This document shows, piece by piece, positions 42,662 through 51,452 of a DNA stretch of 64,000 nt. The DNA is from an uncultured Oscillospiraceae bacterium (GTDB lineage: Bacteria; Bacillota; Clostridia; Oscillospirales; Acutalibacteraceae). Positions within the stretch are counted from its first letter, which is position 1; every line of letters begins with the position of its first letter. The notes beneath the pieces are model-generated. The model had not been told where the DNA came from. It was given only the letters and a program-made list of their open reading frames with translations, and made no database searches. Both the position numbers and the translations under genes were made by a program. The stretch is from the NCBI GenBank assembly GCA_900541975.1, contig UQLR01000010.1, positions 1 through 64,000 of the forward strand, written 5' to 3'.

Positions 42662-44583
42662 GTCGCTCTCCGCATGGAGAGCGTGGGTAGAAATTTTTGA
42701 GTTGCGTTAACTGGTCGTCCAAACCAACGTCGCTCTCCGCATGGAGAGCGTGGGTAGAAATCAGCTCGTTATATTTTGTCCGGTCAATAATATTCTCAAC
42801 GTCGCTCTCCGCATGGAGAGCGTGGGTAGAAATATCCTGCAGCTGCGTAATTTTTGCTTGAAGGCTTGTCGCTCTCCGCATGGAGAGCGTGGGTAGAAAT
42901 AAGCGAGCTTGTGTAAATTGGGGGATTGGGCGTGGTCGCTCTCCGCATGGAGAGCGTGGGTAGAAATTTTGCTCCTTCTGCCATTTCCTTTGCGGTGCCT
43001 TTGTCGCTCTCCGCATGGAGAGCGTGGGTAGAAATGCAGTTTGACGGTAAACCCTGCGTTAGACACGCCAGTCGCTCTCCGCATGGAGAGCGTGGGTAGA
43101 AATTCCGGTAAAACCGGGTCATCTTTACCTGTCTCACGGTCGCTCTCCGCATGGAGAGCGTGGGTAGAAATCAACATGCCGGTAAGCTCTATGTACTGCT
43201 CCTGGTCGCTCTCCGCATGGAGAGCGTGGGTAGAAATGTATTTGGATTATGTTTGAACAAATGATTCAAGACGTCGCTCTCCGCATGGAGAGCGTGGGTA
43301 GAAATGCTGTTTAACGGATTAAACCAGCTGCTAAAACGGTCGCTCTCCGCATGGAGAGCGTGGGTAGAAATTCAGAACAGCCGTAAAAATACCGCATTTT
43401 TAGTTGTCGCTCTCCGCATGGAGAGCGTGGGTAGAAATATTTTTTTACCACAACCTTAATGTGGTCTACGTGTCGCTCTCCGCATGGAGAGCGTGGGTAG
43501 AAATATGCTGGCTTAACAGTGTATCAATTTGTTCCGCTGTCGCTCTCCGCATGGAGAGCGTGGGTAGAAATATCTTTACGCCTCCTTATTATCTATATAA
43601 GGTCAGTCGCTCTCCGCATGGAGAGCGTGGGTAGAAATATCCTAAACCCTATAGACAATTATCGACAATATGTCGCTCTCCGCATGGAGAGCGTGGGTAG
43701 AAATATCTGGTATAACATATTCTGCACCATCTACGCCTACGTCGCTCTCCGCATGGAGAGCGTGGGTAGAAATCCCCTTTTATTTTAAATTAGCATACAG
43801 AACTGAATGTCGCTCTCCGCATGGAGAGCGTGGGTAGAAATTGATCGGTTTGCCCGTAACCGTGTAGACAGTGTAAGTCGCTCTCCGCATGGAGAGCGTG
43901 GGTAGAAATCGCTGCCCTTAACGCTTGAGGAAGTATTTATCAGGTCGCTCTCCGCATGGAGAGCGTGGGTAGAAATCCAGCTGCTCATCTGTGGCTGTTA
44001 CCGTTTTTTTAACGTCGCTCTCCGCATGGAGAGCGTGGGTAGAAATCCTCCTCTTCTAGCCCTTGCTCTAAAAGTGCACGAGTCGCTCTCCGCATGGAGA
44101 GCGTGGGTAGAAATGGTCCTCTAACGAGGATATGATGGCCTCGCTCTGGTCGCTCTCCGCATGGAGAGCGTGGGTAGAAATTGTCATTTTGCGAGGCTCC
44201 TCAAGGCACCGCACAGTCGCTCTCCGCATGGAGAGCGTGGGTAGAAATGCTTGTGGAAGCTGTACCATTTGAACGATATGCACGTCGCTCTCCGCATGGA
44301 GAGCGTGGGTAGAAATGCTTAGGCTAGTAAATAGCGCTTGATACAACCAGTCGCTCTCCGCATGGAGAGCGTGGGTAGAAATTCCAATTTTTTGCGAAAT
44401 CTTTTTGTCAATATCCGTCGCTCTCCGCATGGAGAGCGTGGGTAGAAATTCTTCTCATCAAAGTGCCGCCTCCCTCAAAACGAGTCGCTCTCCGCATGGA
44501 GAGCGTGGGTAGAAATCAGCTGCTTTTTTGTTTCGTTGGTTTTGTTAAAAGTCGCTCTCCGCATGGAGAGTGTGGGTAGAAAT
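42662..44583 (+). CRISPR. CRISPR array, type I-C-like, 29 repeats and 28 spacers
   Basis: The 33-bp repeat starts GTCGCTCTCCGCAT, has the stem CGCTCTCC/GGAGAGCG and ends GTGGGTAGAAAT, close to known I-C repeats with a GAAAT-type handle. I counted 28 identical repeats (starts 42662 to 44484) and a last one at 44551 with one change (C to T at position 21). Spacers are 33-39 bp, mostly 34-35, all different. The crRNA sense is the plus strand. No cas gene is present anywhere in the window, so interference would need Cas proteins supplied from elsewhere. The array lies inside the prophage, left of attR. Long frames over the array are artefacts of the repeat. Confidence 0.98.
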
Positions 44584-44604
44584 TTAGTTTTGCTTATTTA
44601 CAAT

Positions 44605-44638
44605 CAGACAGCACTCTCCGCATGGAGAGTGCTGTCTG
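44605..44638 (+). repeat. Degenerate terminal repeat forming a perfect 15-bp hairpin
   Basis: Arm CAGACAGCACTCTCC (44605-44619), loop GCAT, arm 44624-44638. The inner part keeps the CRISPR repeat core CTCTCCGCATGGAGAG, while the flanks differ and are fully complementary. No T-run follows. It marks the trailer end of the array, about 25 bp from attR. Confidence 0.85.
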
Positions 44639-44663
44639 GGTCTTCTATCTTGCATAATTTTAT

Positions 44664-44675
44664 GATAAAGATTGT
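44664..44675. other. attR core
   Basis: GATAAAGATTGT, 9 of 12 identical to attL (9182-9193). Reading across it in frame gives DKDC-LEDLKVLF, which continues into the 3' part of the host gene. The upstream frame is closed by TAA at 44655-44657. Confidence 0.75.
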
Positions 44676-45380
44676 TTAGAAGATCTGAAGGTTCTATTCT
44701 GTGAATCGGCGCAGTGTATGATTGACAAGGCCAGCAATGTAAGAATCCGGGACGTAGACGTTATGACGGTCTATATCGATTTGGAGCCGGTGCCTTTCCA
44801 TAAGGGCTTTTATTCTGTCGATATGACGTTTTTCTTCGATGTGGAGCTGGATGTTTTTATGGCGCCGGCAGCCATGCCTGTAAATGTAAAGGGTTTAAGT
44901 ATCTTTAATAAAAAAGTGATCCTTTACGGCAGCGAGGGAAATGTTAAAATTTTCAGTTCGGACTTTAAGTTGGATGATCCAGACATACCCAACGCGCCGG
45001 TTAAGAATTTGCCCAAGGCAAGCGTACAGGTGGCAAAGCCCATAGGGCTTTCCGCAAAGCTTTGCACGCGCAGAGAACCGTGCATCCCCTGTTGCAGGGT
45101 GCCGGAGTGCATTGTAAACCGCTACGGCGGAGAGTTGGGAGCAAAGGGTGAAAAAGACGTATATGTTACGATAGGAATCTTTACAATTGTCCAGATAGAG
45201 CGCAATGTACAAATGCTTGTACCCACATATGATTTCTGCATTCCGGAAAAAGAATGCACCACTTCATCAGACAGCCCGTGCGAGATGTTTAACCGGCTGG
45301 ATTTCCCGACAGACGAATTTTTTCCTCCGAAGGTAACGGATATCGGTGGAGAAAACTGCTGCTGCAAGCCCAAAGTATAA
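44664..45380 (+). pseudogene. 3' part of the gene interrupted by the prophage
   Basis: The open frame enters at the att core and carries most of the protein: LEDLKVLFCESAQCMIDKAS, then VYIDLEPVPFHKGFYSVDMT, KVILYGSEGNVKIFSS and a Cys-rich C-terminal half (REPCIPCCRVPECI, GGENCCCKPKV). An internal ATG (44718) exists but has no ribosome binding site, so a shortened protein is unlikely. Many cysteines and no signal peptide fit a cytosolic or spore-structure protein; the function is not known to me. Joined with 9077-9193 it makes 273 residues, near the family length. Confidence 0.85.
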
Positions 45381-45390
45381 ATTTTATTAA

Positions 45391-45430
45391 AAACCGTCCG
45401 CATAGCTTCTTGCTTTACGGACGGTTTTTT
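45391..45430. terminator. Bidirectional terminator
   Basis: AAACCGTCCG (45391-45400) pairs with CGGACGGTTT (45418-45427), followed by Ts on the plus strand and preceded by As. It separates the interrupted gene from the convergent ferritin-like gene. Confidence 0.85.
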
Positions 45431-45444
45431 GCAGTGTTTTAACT

Positions 45445-45954
45445 TTAAACGAATTTGTCACAGGATAAAAGTTCTTTAAAAATGTCAATGTGAATTTCCT
45501 CATCTGCAATGATCCGTTTTAAGTTTTCCACAATATTTTCATCTTTGATCCTGCGCGCCTGTGTTGTGTATTTTTCAACGGCTTTTTGCTCCCCGTGCAG
45601 TGCGTTCATCAACAACATGCGAAGCTGTGTGGGATAGTTATTGTATTGCGGGGTCCAGTAAACCATTCTGCGGTTGATCTGTGACCAAAGGCGCGGATCT
45701 GCGCCAAGCTGCTTTGCAAGTTTTCCAAATATCTCAAGGTGATGCATTTCTACAATGCTGATATGATGGAAAATTTCTGCAATGTCCTTGTAAGTGCACG
45801 CCACAAGCGAATTATAAAAATAAAGGCTGACAGCGGACATTTCCGAATGAACTCCCCCCATATTGCTGAGCATGGCCTGCGCATAAATGCGGTTTTTTCC
45901 CGCTACACATATGGGTGGGTATGCCAGATTCGAACAGTAGATCATGTTTTTCAC
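45445..45954 (-). CDS. Ferritin-like di-iron/manganese protein
   Basis: A 169-residue four-helix protein. Metal ligands fit the ferritin-like pattern: Glu in GVHSEMSAVSLYFYNS, ExxH in SIVEMHHLEIFGKL, Glu in HGEQKAVEKY and a final ExxH in IADEEIHIDIFKEL. It is related to rubrerythrin or CotJC/Mn-catalase-like proteins; no rubredoxin domain is present. The start is GTG at 45954 with GGGGG seven bases upstream. The role may be peroxide defence, or a spore-coat enzyme as in the CotJC group. Confidence 0.82.
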   Translation of the reverse strand: MKNMIYCSNLAYPPICVAGKNRIYAQAMLSNMGGVHSEMSAVSLYFYNSLVACTYKDIAEIFHHISIVEMHHLEIFGKLAKQLGADPRLWSQINRRMVYWTPQYNNYPTQLRMLLMNALHGEQKAVEKYTTQARRIKDENIVENLKRIIADEEIHIDIFKELLSCDKFV

Positions 45955-46543
45955 AGTATTGCCCCCCTTTATCGTTCCCTATATTTTTATGTCTGTATGC
46001 AGTTAAAGATGATAAGAAAGGCAAGCCTGTGGAAAAGAAACTTTTATATAGGGTCAAAAGTGGACCGCCTGCGGTCAAAAAGAGTTTTTTTATATTTTTG
46101 TTTTGGAAGGGAAAACAGACTGTCTGCATAGAGGACAAGCACAATTTTCAGTACTTTTGCATAGGATAATGGTGGACAGCATGCAGCCGGCTGCCGAACA
46201 AGCCGTTTTTCAGTGGAAGAAAAGTATAATAGGGTAAAATTGTCTGCAAGAGTATATATTGCGGACAATCCTCCGGGCTTTGGCAAAAGCTTAAGGCGCC
46301 GTTGCAGGGAATACGGTAAAAATTTTGTGGCAAAGCGGCTGTTTGTTCCGGCATATCAAAGAAGAAGCGTTGCATAGTTATTTATAATTGCTGAAATACA
46401 GCTGAGTTGCCGTACAACAAATGAGCCGACGTTTTTTAAAAACATATACATACGTAAAAAATTTTGAATTCTGCGCAGTGTTGTTTAATACAAAATAAAA
46501 CGCCGCACAGGAAAATTTATTTAGAAATAAAGGAGAAATTTTA
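45955..46543. other. 590-bp intergenic region
   Basis: AT-rich, between the divergent ferritin-like and amidase genes, with a small GACCGC/GCGGTC palindrome near 46062-46075. One frame (46213-46377, plus, GTG start) reads VEEKYNRVKLSARVYIADNP and continues Arg-rich for 54 residues, but has no ribosome binding site; it may be a decayed gene. No tRNA or IS remnant is seen. Confidence 0.45.
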
Positions 46544-47473
46544 ATGGCAAAAAAAATTTATTTGAGTCCATCCAATCAAAATAATAATACCTATGCAACA
46601 GGCAATACAAACGAAATGGTTCAATGTAATAAAATTGCAGAGTCGGCAAAAAAAGCATTGGAGCGCTGTGGCTTTTCTGTAAAAAAGGCGCCGCAGGGGC
46701 AATCGATGTATACAACGGTTGAACAAAGCAACAGTTGGGGCGCAGACCTGCATATTCCCATTCATACCAACGCATATAACGGTAAGGTAACCGGAGGCAC
46801 GCTGGTTATGCTTTACAGTATGGGTGCAGACAACCTGAAGGCCGGAGAGTGTATTTTAAACGCCGTGGGACCGATCAGCCCCGGCCCGGATTATTCAATC
46901 CGCAGTAATCCGGAACTTTATGAGCTTAATGCAACAGTTGCGACGGCTACGTATACGGAGGTGGAATTCCACGACACGGTAACAGGTGCACAGTGGATTA
47001 TTAACAATACGGAAAAAATTGGGGAGGCCATTGCAGAAGGCGTATGTAATTTGTATGACGTTGCTTATTTACCGGAAGGGTCCGGCGGTAGCTCGGGCGG
47101 CAAACCGATCACCGACAATCTGTACAGGGTCAGAAAAAGCTGGGAAGATGTAAAAAGCCAGCTTGGTGCTTTTTCTGTTTTGGATTATGCCAAGGCAATG
47201 GCGGATAAAAATCCGGGATATTTTGTGTTTGATGGAAAAGGCGCAAAAATTTATACGCCTGCGTCTTCTGTTTTGGGTAAGTTAACGCTTAAAGACGTTC
47301 CATTATATATAAGCGCCACGGCAAAAGAAAAATCGACAACAGTAAGCGGTGTATATTACCGCTGGGACGACGATGTGGTAAGCGGGAGGGTTCGTATTAC
47401 CAACAGCCGGGAAAACATTGGAAAAGCCGGACAGGTAACCGGCTGGATTGATTTGCAGTATACCGTTTCTTAA
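46544..47473 (+). CDS. N-acetylmuramoyl-L-alanine amidase with SH3-like end
   Basis: A 309-residue Amidase_3 enzyme that cuts the sugar-peptide bond of peptidoglycan. Typical elements are IYLSPSNQNNNTY, the zinc His in DLHIPIHTNAYNG and the Glu in YTEVEFHDTV; the first zinc ligand is replaced by the Asn/Gln-rich loop in this subfamily. A Gly/Ser linker (about 185) leads to a SPOR-like segment (YRVRKSWEDVKSQLGAF) and an SH3-like domain (WDDDVVSGRVRITN). No signal peptide, as in phage-derived lysins. AAAGGAG precedes the ATG. It may be a domesticated phage lysin. Confidence 0.85.
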   Translation: MAKKIYLSPSNQNNNTYATGNTNEMVQCNKIAESAKKALERCGFSVKKAPQGQSMYTTVEQSNSWGADLHIPIHTNAYNGKVTGGTLVMLYSMGADNLKAGECILNAVGPISPGPDYSIRSNPELYELNATVATATYTEVEFHDTVTGAQWIINNTEKIGEAIAEGVCNLYDVAYLPEGSGGSSGGKPITDNLYRVRKSWEDVKSQLGAFSVLDYAKAMADKNPGYFVFDGKGAKIYTPASSVLGKLTLKDVPLYISATAKEKSTTVSGVYYRWDDDVVSGRVRITNSRENIGKAGQVTGWIDLQYTVS

Positions 47474-47506
47474 AAATATAACATTTGCTGTTTTAACTGC
47501 TTTATG

Positions 47507-47552
47507 AAAAACTCCACCGGCGGGCAACATTGCCCGCCGGTGGAGTTTTTTG
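47507..47552 (+). terminator. Very strong intrinsic terminator
   Basis: A 20-bp perfect stem (47507-47526 with 47531-47550) around ACAT, core ACTCCACCGGCGGGCA, ending in a T-run. Confidence 0.95.
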
Positions 47553-47648
47553 CTTTTTCTTGCCCTGTATTGTAGAAAAGGAAAAATTCTGTTATAATTG
47601 ACCTGTATATGCAAAGAAATAATTATAAGCGGGAAAAGGGGAATAACG

Positions 47649-48431
47649 ATGTCTGCAAAGGTAACGTTAATTGCTTATACGCCCATGCCGGAGCAAACAG
47701 TAGCATGTGCTGCAAAACTGTGCTATTCACCGGCGGATATTGAAACGGTTAAAGACGGCCTGGATCAGGAAAAAGCGGCAGGATTTGTGGACATGCTTGC
47801 AAAAATTGGCCATGAAAGCCCTATTGAGCATGTGAGCTTTACATTTGGAATTGAAGGCGTTTCGCGCGCACTTTTGGCACAGATTACACGGCACAGAATT
47901 GCTTCCTACAGTGTTCAGAGCCAGCGCTACGTCAAAGAAGCGCAGTTTGAATTTGTGCTGCCGCCTGCAATCGAAAATATACCACAGGCAAAGGAAGAGT
48001 TTTTAAAGGCAATGGAAGAAGACCAGCGTCATTATGACAGCCTGGTATCTACATTGAAGCAAGCGCATATGAAAGAGTGGCTGCGACAGGGTATGGATGA
48101 AAAACAGGCGGCGCAAAAGGCGGAAAAGCAGGCGATAGAAGATGCACGCTTTGTTCTGCCTAACGCATGTTGCACAAAAATGATTTGTACATTCAATGCA
48201 AGAAGTTTGCTGAATTTTTTTTCGCACCGCTGCTGCAACAGGGCGCAGTGGGAAATACAAGATGTTGCTATGCAAATGCTCAGGCTTTGCCTGCAAGCTG
48301 CCCCGGCTCTTTTTAAAACGGCAGGCCCGCCGTGTACCAGGGGAGGCTGTACAGAAGGGAAAATGACATGCGGCCGGGCGGCACAGGTGCGGGAAGCGTT
48401 CACAGCTCTGCGGGGAGAATACTATGGATAA
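47649..48431 (+). CDS. thyX: FAD-dependent thymidylate synthase ThyX
   Basis: A 260-residue flavoenzyme that makes dTMP from dUMP with methylenetetrahydrofolate. The ThyX motif RHRIASYSVQSQRY is intact, as are HESPIEHVSFTF near the start and the NARSLLNFFSHRCC region. AAAGGGG precedes the ATG at 47649. It overlaps tmk by eight bases, so dTMP synthesis and phosphorylation are made from one transcript. Confidence 0.96.
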   Translation: MSAKVTLIAYTPMPEQTVACAAKLCYSPADIETVKDGLDQEKAAGFVDMLAKIGHESPIEHVSFTFGIEGVSRALLAQITRHRIASYSVQSQRYVKEAQFEFVLPPAIENIPQAKEEFLKAMEEDQRHYDSLVSTLKQAHMKEWLRQGMDEKQAAQKAEKQAIEDARFVLPNACCTKMICTFNARSLLNFFSHRCCNRAQWEIQDVAMQMLRLCLQAAPALFKTAGPPCTRGGCTEGKMTCGRAAQVREAFTALRGEYYG

Positions 48432-49092
48432 GGGTAAGCTGATTGTAATAGAAGGACTTGACGGCAGCGGAAAAGCAACACAGGCAAGCCGCCTTTTGCA
48501 AAATCTGCAAAAAACAGGTTTACAGGTTTTACAGGTTACATTCCCCAATTATGAGAGCCCCTCCTCGGCCTTGGTAAAAATGTATCTGGATGGGGAATTT
48601 GGCACGCGCCCGCAGGATGTAAACCCCTATGCGGCATCTTCGTTTTATGCGGTGGACCGTTATGCAGGTTACAGGCAATTTTGGGAAAAAGCGTACCATA
48701 ATGGAAAAGTGATTTTGGCAGATCGTTATACAACGTCAAATGCAGTTTATCAGCTGACAAAGACGCAACGGGAAAACTGGGACGTTTTTTTAGACTGGCT
48801 TGAGGACTATGAATATGGTAAACTGCAGCTTCCCAGGCCGGATCTTGTGCTGTATCTGGATATGCCGGTACAGGTGTCTCAAAAGCTGATGACACAGCGC
48901 TATGGCGGGGATGAAGGAAAAAAAGACCTGCATGAAAAGAACGGGGATTTTTTAATACACTGCAGGCAGTCGGCATTATACGCCGCAAAGAGGTGGGGCT
49001 GGAAAGTGATCCCCTGCGCACAGGGGGAAGCTCCCAGGACGATAGAAGCCATTGAAAGCGATATTATGCAAAAGGTACAAATGATTTTATAA
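48424..49092 (+). CDS. tmk: Thymidylate kinase
   Basis: A 222-residue dTMP kinase. P-loop EGLDGSGKATQ, then the DR-type motif FYAVDRYAGY and LADRYTTSNAVYQ, with a C-terminal lid region. It follows ThyX in the same operon and passes dTMP to dTDP for DNA synthesis. The length and the long NPYAASSFYAV insert match the clostridial type. Confidence 0.93.
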   Translation: MDKGKLIVIEGLDGSGKATQASRLLQNLQKTGLQVLQVTFPNYESPSSALVKMYLDGEFGTRPQDVNPYAASSFYAVDRYAGYRQFWEKAYHNGKVILADRYTTSNAVYQLTKTQRENWDVFLDWLEDYEYGKLQLPRPDLVLYLDMPVQVSQKLMTQRYGGDEGKKDLHEKNGDFLIHCRQSALYAAKRWGWKVIPCAQGEAPRTIEAIESDIMQKVQMIL

Positions 49093-49128
49093 AGATGAAA
49101 AGTAAGAAAAAGAGGGAAACAAGAGTTT

Positions 49129-50085
49129 ATGCTGGAATTAAAAGAACCCTGTATACAGGATCAGCAATGGGTAAACGCTCTGCTGGAGCAGGCAAACCAA
49201 AAACAAACGCTTTTTAGTTGTGACCTTCCGTTTGGATCTACATTTATATGGCGCGGTATGTACCATATACGGATCGGGCGGTATAAGCAATTTTATTTAA
49301 GGGCCTATGGAAACGAGCCGGGGAAAATCCGTTTTGCATATCCCATAGGCGATGGAGATATACAAGAAGTGCTTGCGCAAATGCTGTTATATGCAAAGCA
49401 AGTGCACAAAGAGTTGGCTTTGGTAGGGCTTACCGCGCAGCAGACACAGCAGGTGGAGGCGTTGTATCCCGGGGAATTTGTATTTGCATCCAATCGTGCT
49501 TATGCAGAGTATATTTATTATTCTCAGGATCTGGCGGAGTTAAAGGGTAGGAAATATCATGGGAAACGCAATCATATTTCCCGTTTTAAAAACATGTACG
49601 CCTATACGTTTGAACCGATCACAGAAGCAAATAAAGAAGATGCACTGCACGTGGCCAAGCAGTGGTGCAGTGAAAATGTGCTTGGCCGTGATAATGGGCT
49701 TTCGCATGAGGTTTGCGCGATCCGTGAAGCGTTTAAGTATTATGATACGCTTGGATTCCGGGGCGCTTTGATCCGGGTGGACGGTATACCCGTGGCGATG
49801 ACCGCCGGTGAGCCCCTGAATGATGAAGTGTTCGTGGTGCATTTTGAAAAGGCCTTGTCCGGTTATGAAGGCCTGTATGCGGCGATCAACCATTTTTTTG
49901 CTCAAACGCTGACAAAATACAAATATATCAACCGGGAAGAAGATTTGGGGATTGAAGGCCTGCGCAGAGCAAAGCTTTCTTACCGTCCGTGCATTCTACT
50001 GGAAGAATATGAAGGGGTTTTAGAGCGTGATAAAATATACGCAGCCTGTGGCAGAGCAAATGGCGCAGTGCAGGGCGCTGTTTGA
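49129..50085 (+). CDS. DUF2156 / lysyltransferase-domain protein
   Basis: A 318-residue protein of the DUF2156 family, a double-GNAT fold related to the catalytic part of phosphatidylglycerol lysyltransferases. Typical features are FGSTFIWRGMYHIRI, GRKYHGKRNHISRFKNMY and INREEDLGIEGLRRAK. No membrane helices, so it is soluble; substrates of stand-alone members are not settled. Its 3' end overlaps the next acetyltransferase gene by 59 bases. Confidence 0.85.
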   Translation: MLELKEPCIQDQQWVNALLEQANQKQTLFSCDLPFGSTFIWRGMYHIRIGRYKQFYLRAYGNEPGKIRFAYPIGDGDIQEVLAQMLLYAKQVHKELALVGLTAQQTQQVEALYPGEFVFASNRAYAEYIYYSQDLAELKGRKYHGKRNHISRFKNMYAYTFEPITEANKEDALHVAKQWCSENVLGRDNGLSHEVCAIREAFKYYDTLGFRGALIRVDGIPVAMTAGEPLNDEVFVVHFEKALSGYEGLYAAINHFFAQTLTKYKYINREEDLGIEGLRRAKLSYRPCILLEEYEGVLERDKIYAACGRANGAVQGAV

Positions 50086-50887
50086 AACCTGTTTTCAGGA
50101 AGACGCAGCTGCACTGGATTTTTATTTTAACGGGTTTCTGACCCCGGATCTTTGCTATACGGCGCAGGAAAACGGCAGGGTTGCAGCGGCGTTATACCTG
50201 CTCCCTGCGCAGATTGCAGCAGGCGGAAAGGCCTGTCGGGCGCATTATCTTTTTGGAGCGGCCACGCTTGCCCCATACAGAAACCAGGGAATTATGCAGA
50301 GGCTTATCGGTTATGCGCAGGCCTGTGCAAAACGCAGGGGAGACTGCTTTTCTGTGCTTTTGCCAGCGGAAGAAAGCCTGTATGGGTATTATGCAAGGCT
50401 TGGTTATCATACGGCCTTTCAGTCGCAGTTTGCCGTCTTTTCCCATACGCAGGCCTGCGCGCTGACCGCGCGCAGAAGCAAGGTCATAAACTGTTCATTT
50501 GACAATATTGCCCAATTAAGGTTTAATATACTTATAGATCAGGAAGGAAGTTTACTGTTTGGGACAAAGCATGTAAAGCTTGCCTGTGACATAGCGCGTG
50601 TATATGGGGGCGGCGTGTTTACGGCGGAAAGCGGATATATGTTCTATTCCGTACAGGGCCGGCAAGTTTACGTTTCAGAATGCATCTGTGCGAAAGAGGA
50701 CTTCAGCGCTCTGTTTGCAACTTTTGCACAGCATATGCAGGCAAAATGGTATTCGCTGCGTTTGCCGCCCTTTATTAAAACAGGGGGAACGTTTCAGCGC
50801 TTTGGGATGGTAAAGCCGCTGCAAAATGAAGTGCAGAAATTTTATGCGCAGTGCCCGCAGGCATATCTTGGGCTGACGCTGGATTAG
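50027..50887 (+). CDS. GNAT acetyltransferase, Eis-like
   Basis: A 286-residue acetyltransferase with an acetyl-CoA site in ATLAPYRNQGIMQRLIGY and the tyrosine-rich segment ESLYGYYARLGY. The second half resembles the duplicated GNAT/SCP2-like part of Eis-type enzymes. The start is GTG at 50027, inside the upstream gene; the overlap is long but the GNAT strand order needs this start. Substrate unknown. Confidence 0.82.
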   Translation: MIKYTQPVAEQMAQCRALFETCFQEDAAALDFYFNGFLTPDLCYTAQENGRVAAALYLLPAQIAAGGKACRAHYLFGAATLAPYRNQGIMQRLIGYAQACAKRRGDCFSVLLPAEESLYGYYARLGYHTAFQSQFAVFSHTQACALTARRSKVINCSFDNIAQLRFNILIDQEGSLLFGTKHVKLACDIARVYGGGVFTAESGYMFYSVQGRQVYVSECICAKEDFSALFATFAQHMQAKWYSLRLPPFIKTGGTFQRFGMVKPLQNEVQKFYAQCPQAYLGLTLD

Positions 50888-50909
50888 ATAAAAAGGACAA
50901 GGGGGCAGT

Positions 50910-51452
50910 ATGATGCTATATGTTTTTCTGGCAGACGGGTTTGAAGAGACAGAAGCACTTGCAACGGTGGACGTGCTGCGCCGTGCAGAGCTGGATACGG
51001 CGACTGTGGGAGTCGGTGCAAAGCAAGTGACCGGTTCGCATGGAATTACCGTGCTTGCCGACCTGGAAGAAAAAGATGTTCATACCGACAATATGCATGC
51101 GGTTGTTTTGCCGGGCGGCATGCCCGGAACGCTCAATCTTGAAAATTCTTCGGTCGTTAAGGAGAGCGTCACATATTGTATACAAAATGGGCTTCATGTA
51201 TGCGCAATCTGCGCAGCGCCTTCTATATTGGGCCATATGGGTTTTCTTCAGGGAAAGCGCGCCACATGTTTTCCCGGGTTTGAAAAGGAGCTTACGGGTG
51301 CGCAACTTTCCAGAGAGCCGGCGGTGTGCGACGGTAAAATCATAACGGGAAAGGGCGCCGGCGCTGCAATAGAATTTGCACTTTTGATTGTGGAAAAAAT
51401 TGCGGGGCGGCAAAAGGCCCTGGAAATCAGGGCGGCGCTGCAATGTCCATAA
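50910..51452 (+). CDS. DJ-1/PfpI family protein
   Basis: A 180-residue DJ-1/YajL-like protein. The reactive Cys lies in HVCAICAAPSILG (nucleophile elbow), the partner Glu in DGFEETEALATVD, and GKGAGAAIEFAL matches the end motif. Family roles include protein or glyoxal repair. AAGGGGG precedes the ATG. It overlaps the formyl-THF cyclo-ligase gene by ten bases. Confidence 0.9.
   Translation: MMLYVFLADGFEETEALATVDVLRRAELDTATVGVGAKQVTGSHGITVLADLEEKDVHTDNMHAVVLPGGMPGTLNLENSSVVKESVTYCIQNGLHVCAICAAPSILGHMGFLQGKRATCFPGFEKELTGAQLSREPAVCDGKIITGKGAGAAIEFALLIVEKIAGRQKALEIRAALQCP

Larger units (their letters stand above)
9182..44675. mobile_element. Podovirus-like prophage integrated by a serine recombinase
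   Basis: The element spans about 35.48 kb between the two att cores. It contains a large serine recombinase, repressor/Cro switch, HUH replication protein, terminase, portal, Prp protease, scaffold, N4-gp56-type capsid protein, nozzle-like protein, a 2,641-residue virion protein, an SGNH spike, endolysin and holins. Tape measure, tail tube, sheath and DNA polymerase genes are not seen, which suggests a short-tailed temperate phage. Every structural gene is open, so it may be functional. Cargo includes Fic, a duplicated membrane protein, a Panacea pair and a CRISPR array. Confidence 0.92.

Noticed and set aside
43842..43876. Partial match (13 bp) of one spacer to the amidase gene near 47105
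   Set aside because: Only 13 of 35 bases match, and the flanking bases differ; chance level for a window of this size. By eye I found no full-length self-match.
42615..44430. Several open frames of 60-138 codons on both strands over the CRISPR array, with repeated THALHAESD or LSAWRAWVE peptides
   Set aside because: They arise because the 33-bp repeat is stop-free in some frames and most spacers happen to be open too; no ribosome binding sites.
42695..44550. Stop-free translation of many spacers as a hint of coding targets
   Set aside because: A 34-bp stretch is open in a given frame by chance more than half of the time, so this is not evidence. A database search is needed.
44655..44672. 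Alternative att crossover further left (TG at 44663, pairing with 9178)
   Set aside because: It would also keep the frame but gives C-x3-C instead of the C-x4-C spacing I remember for the family, and the flanking similarity is lower.
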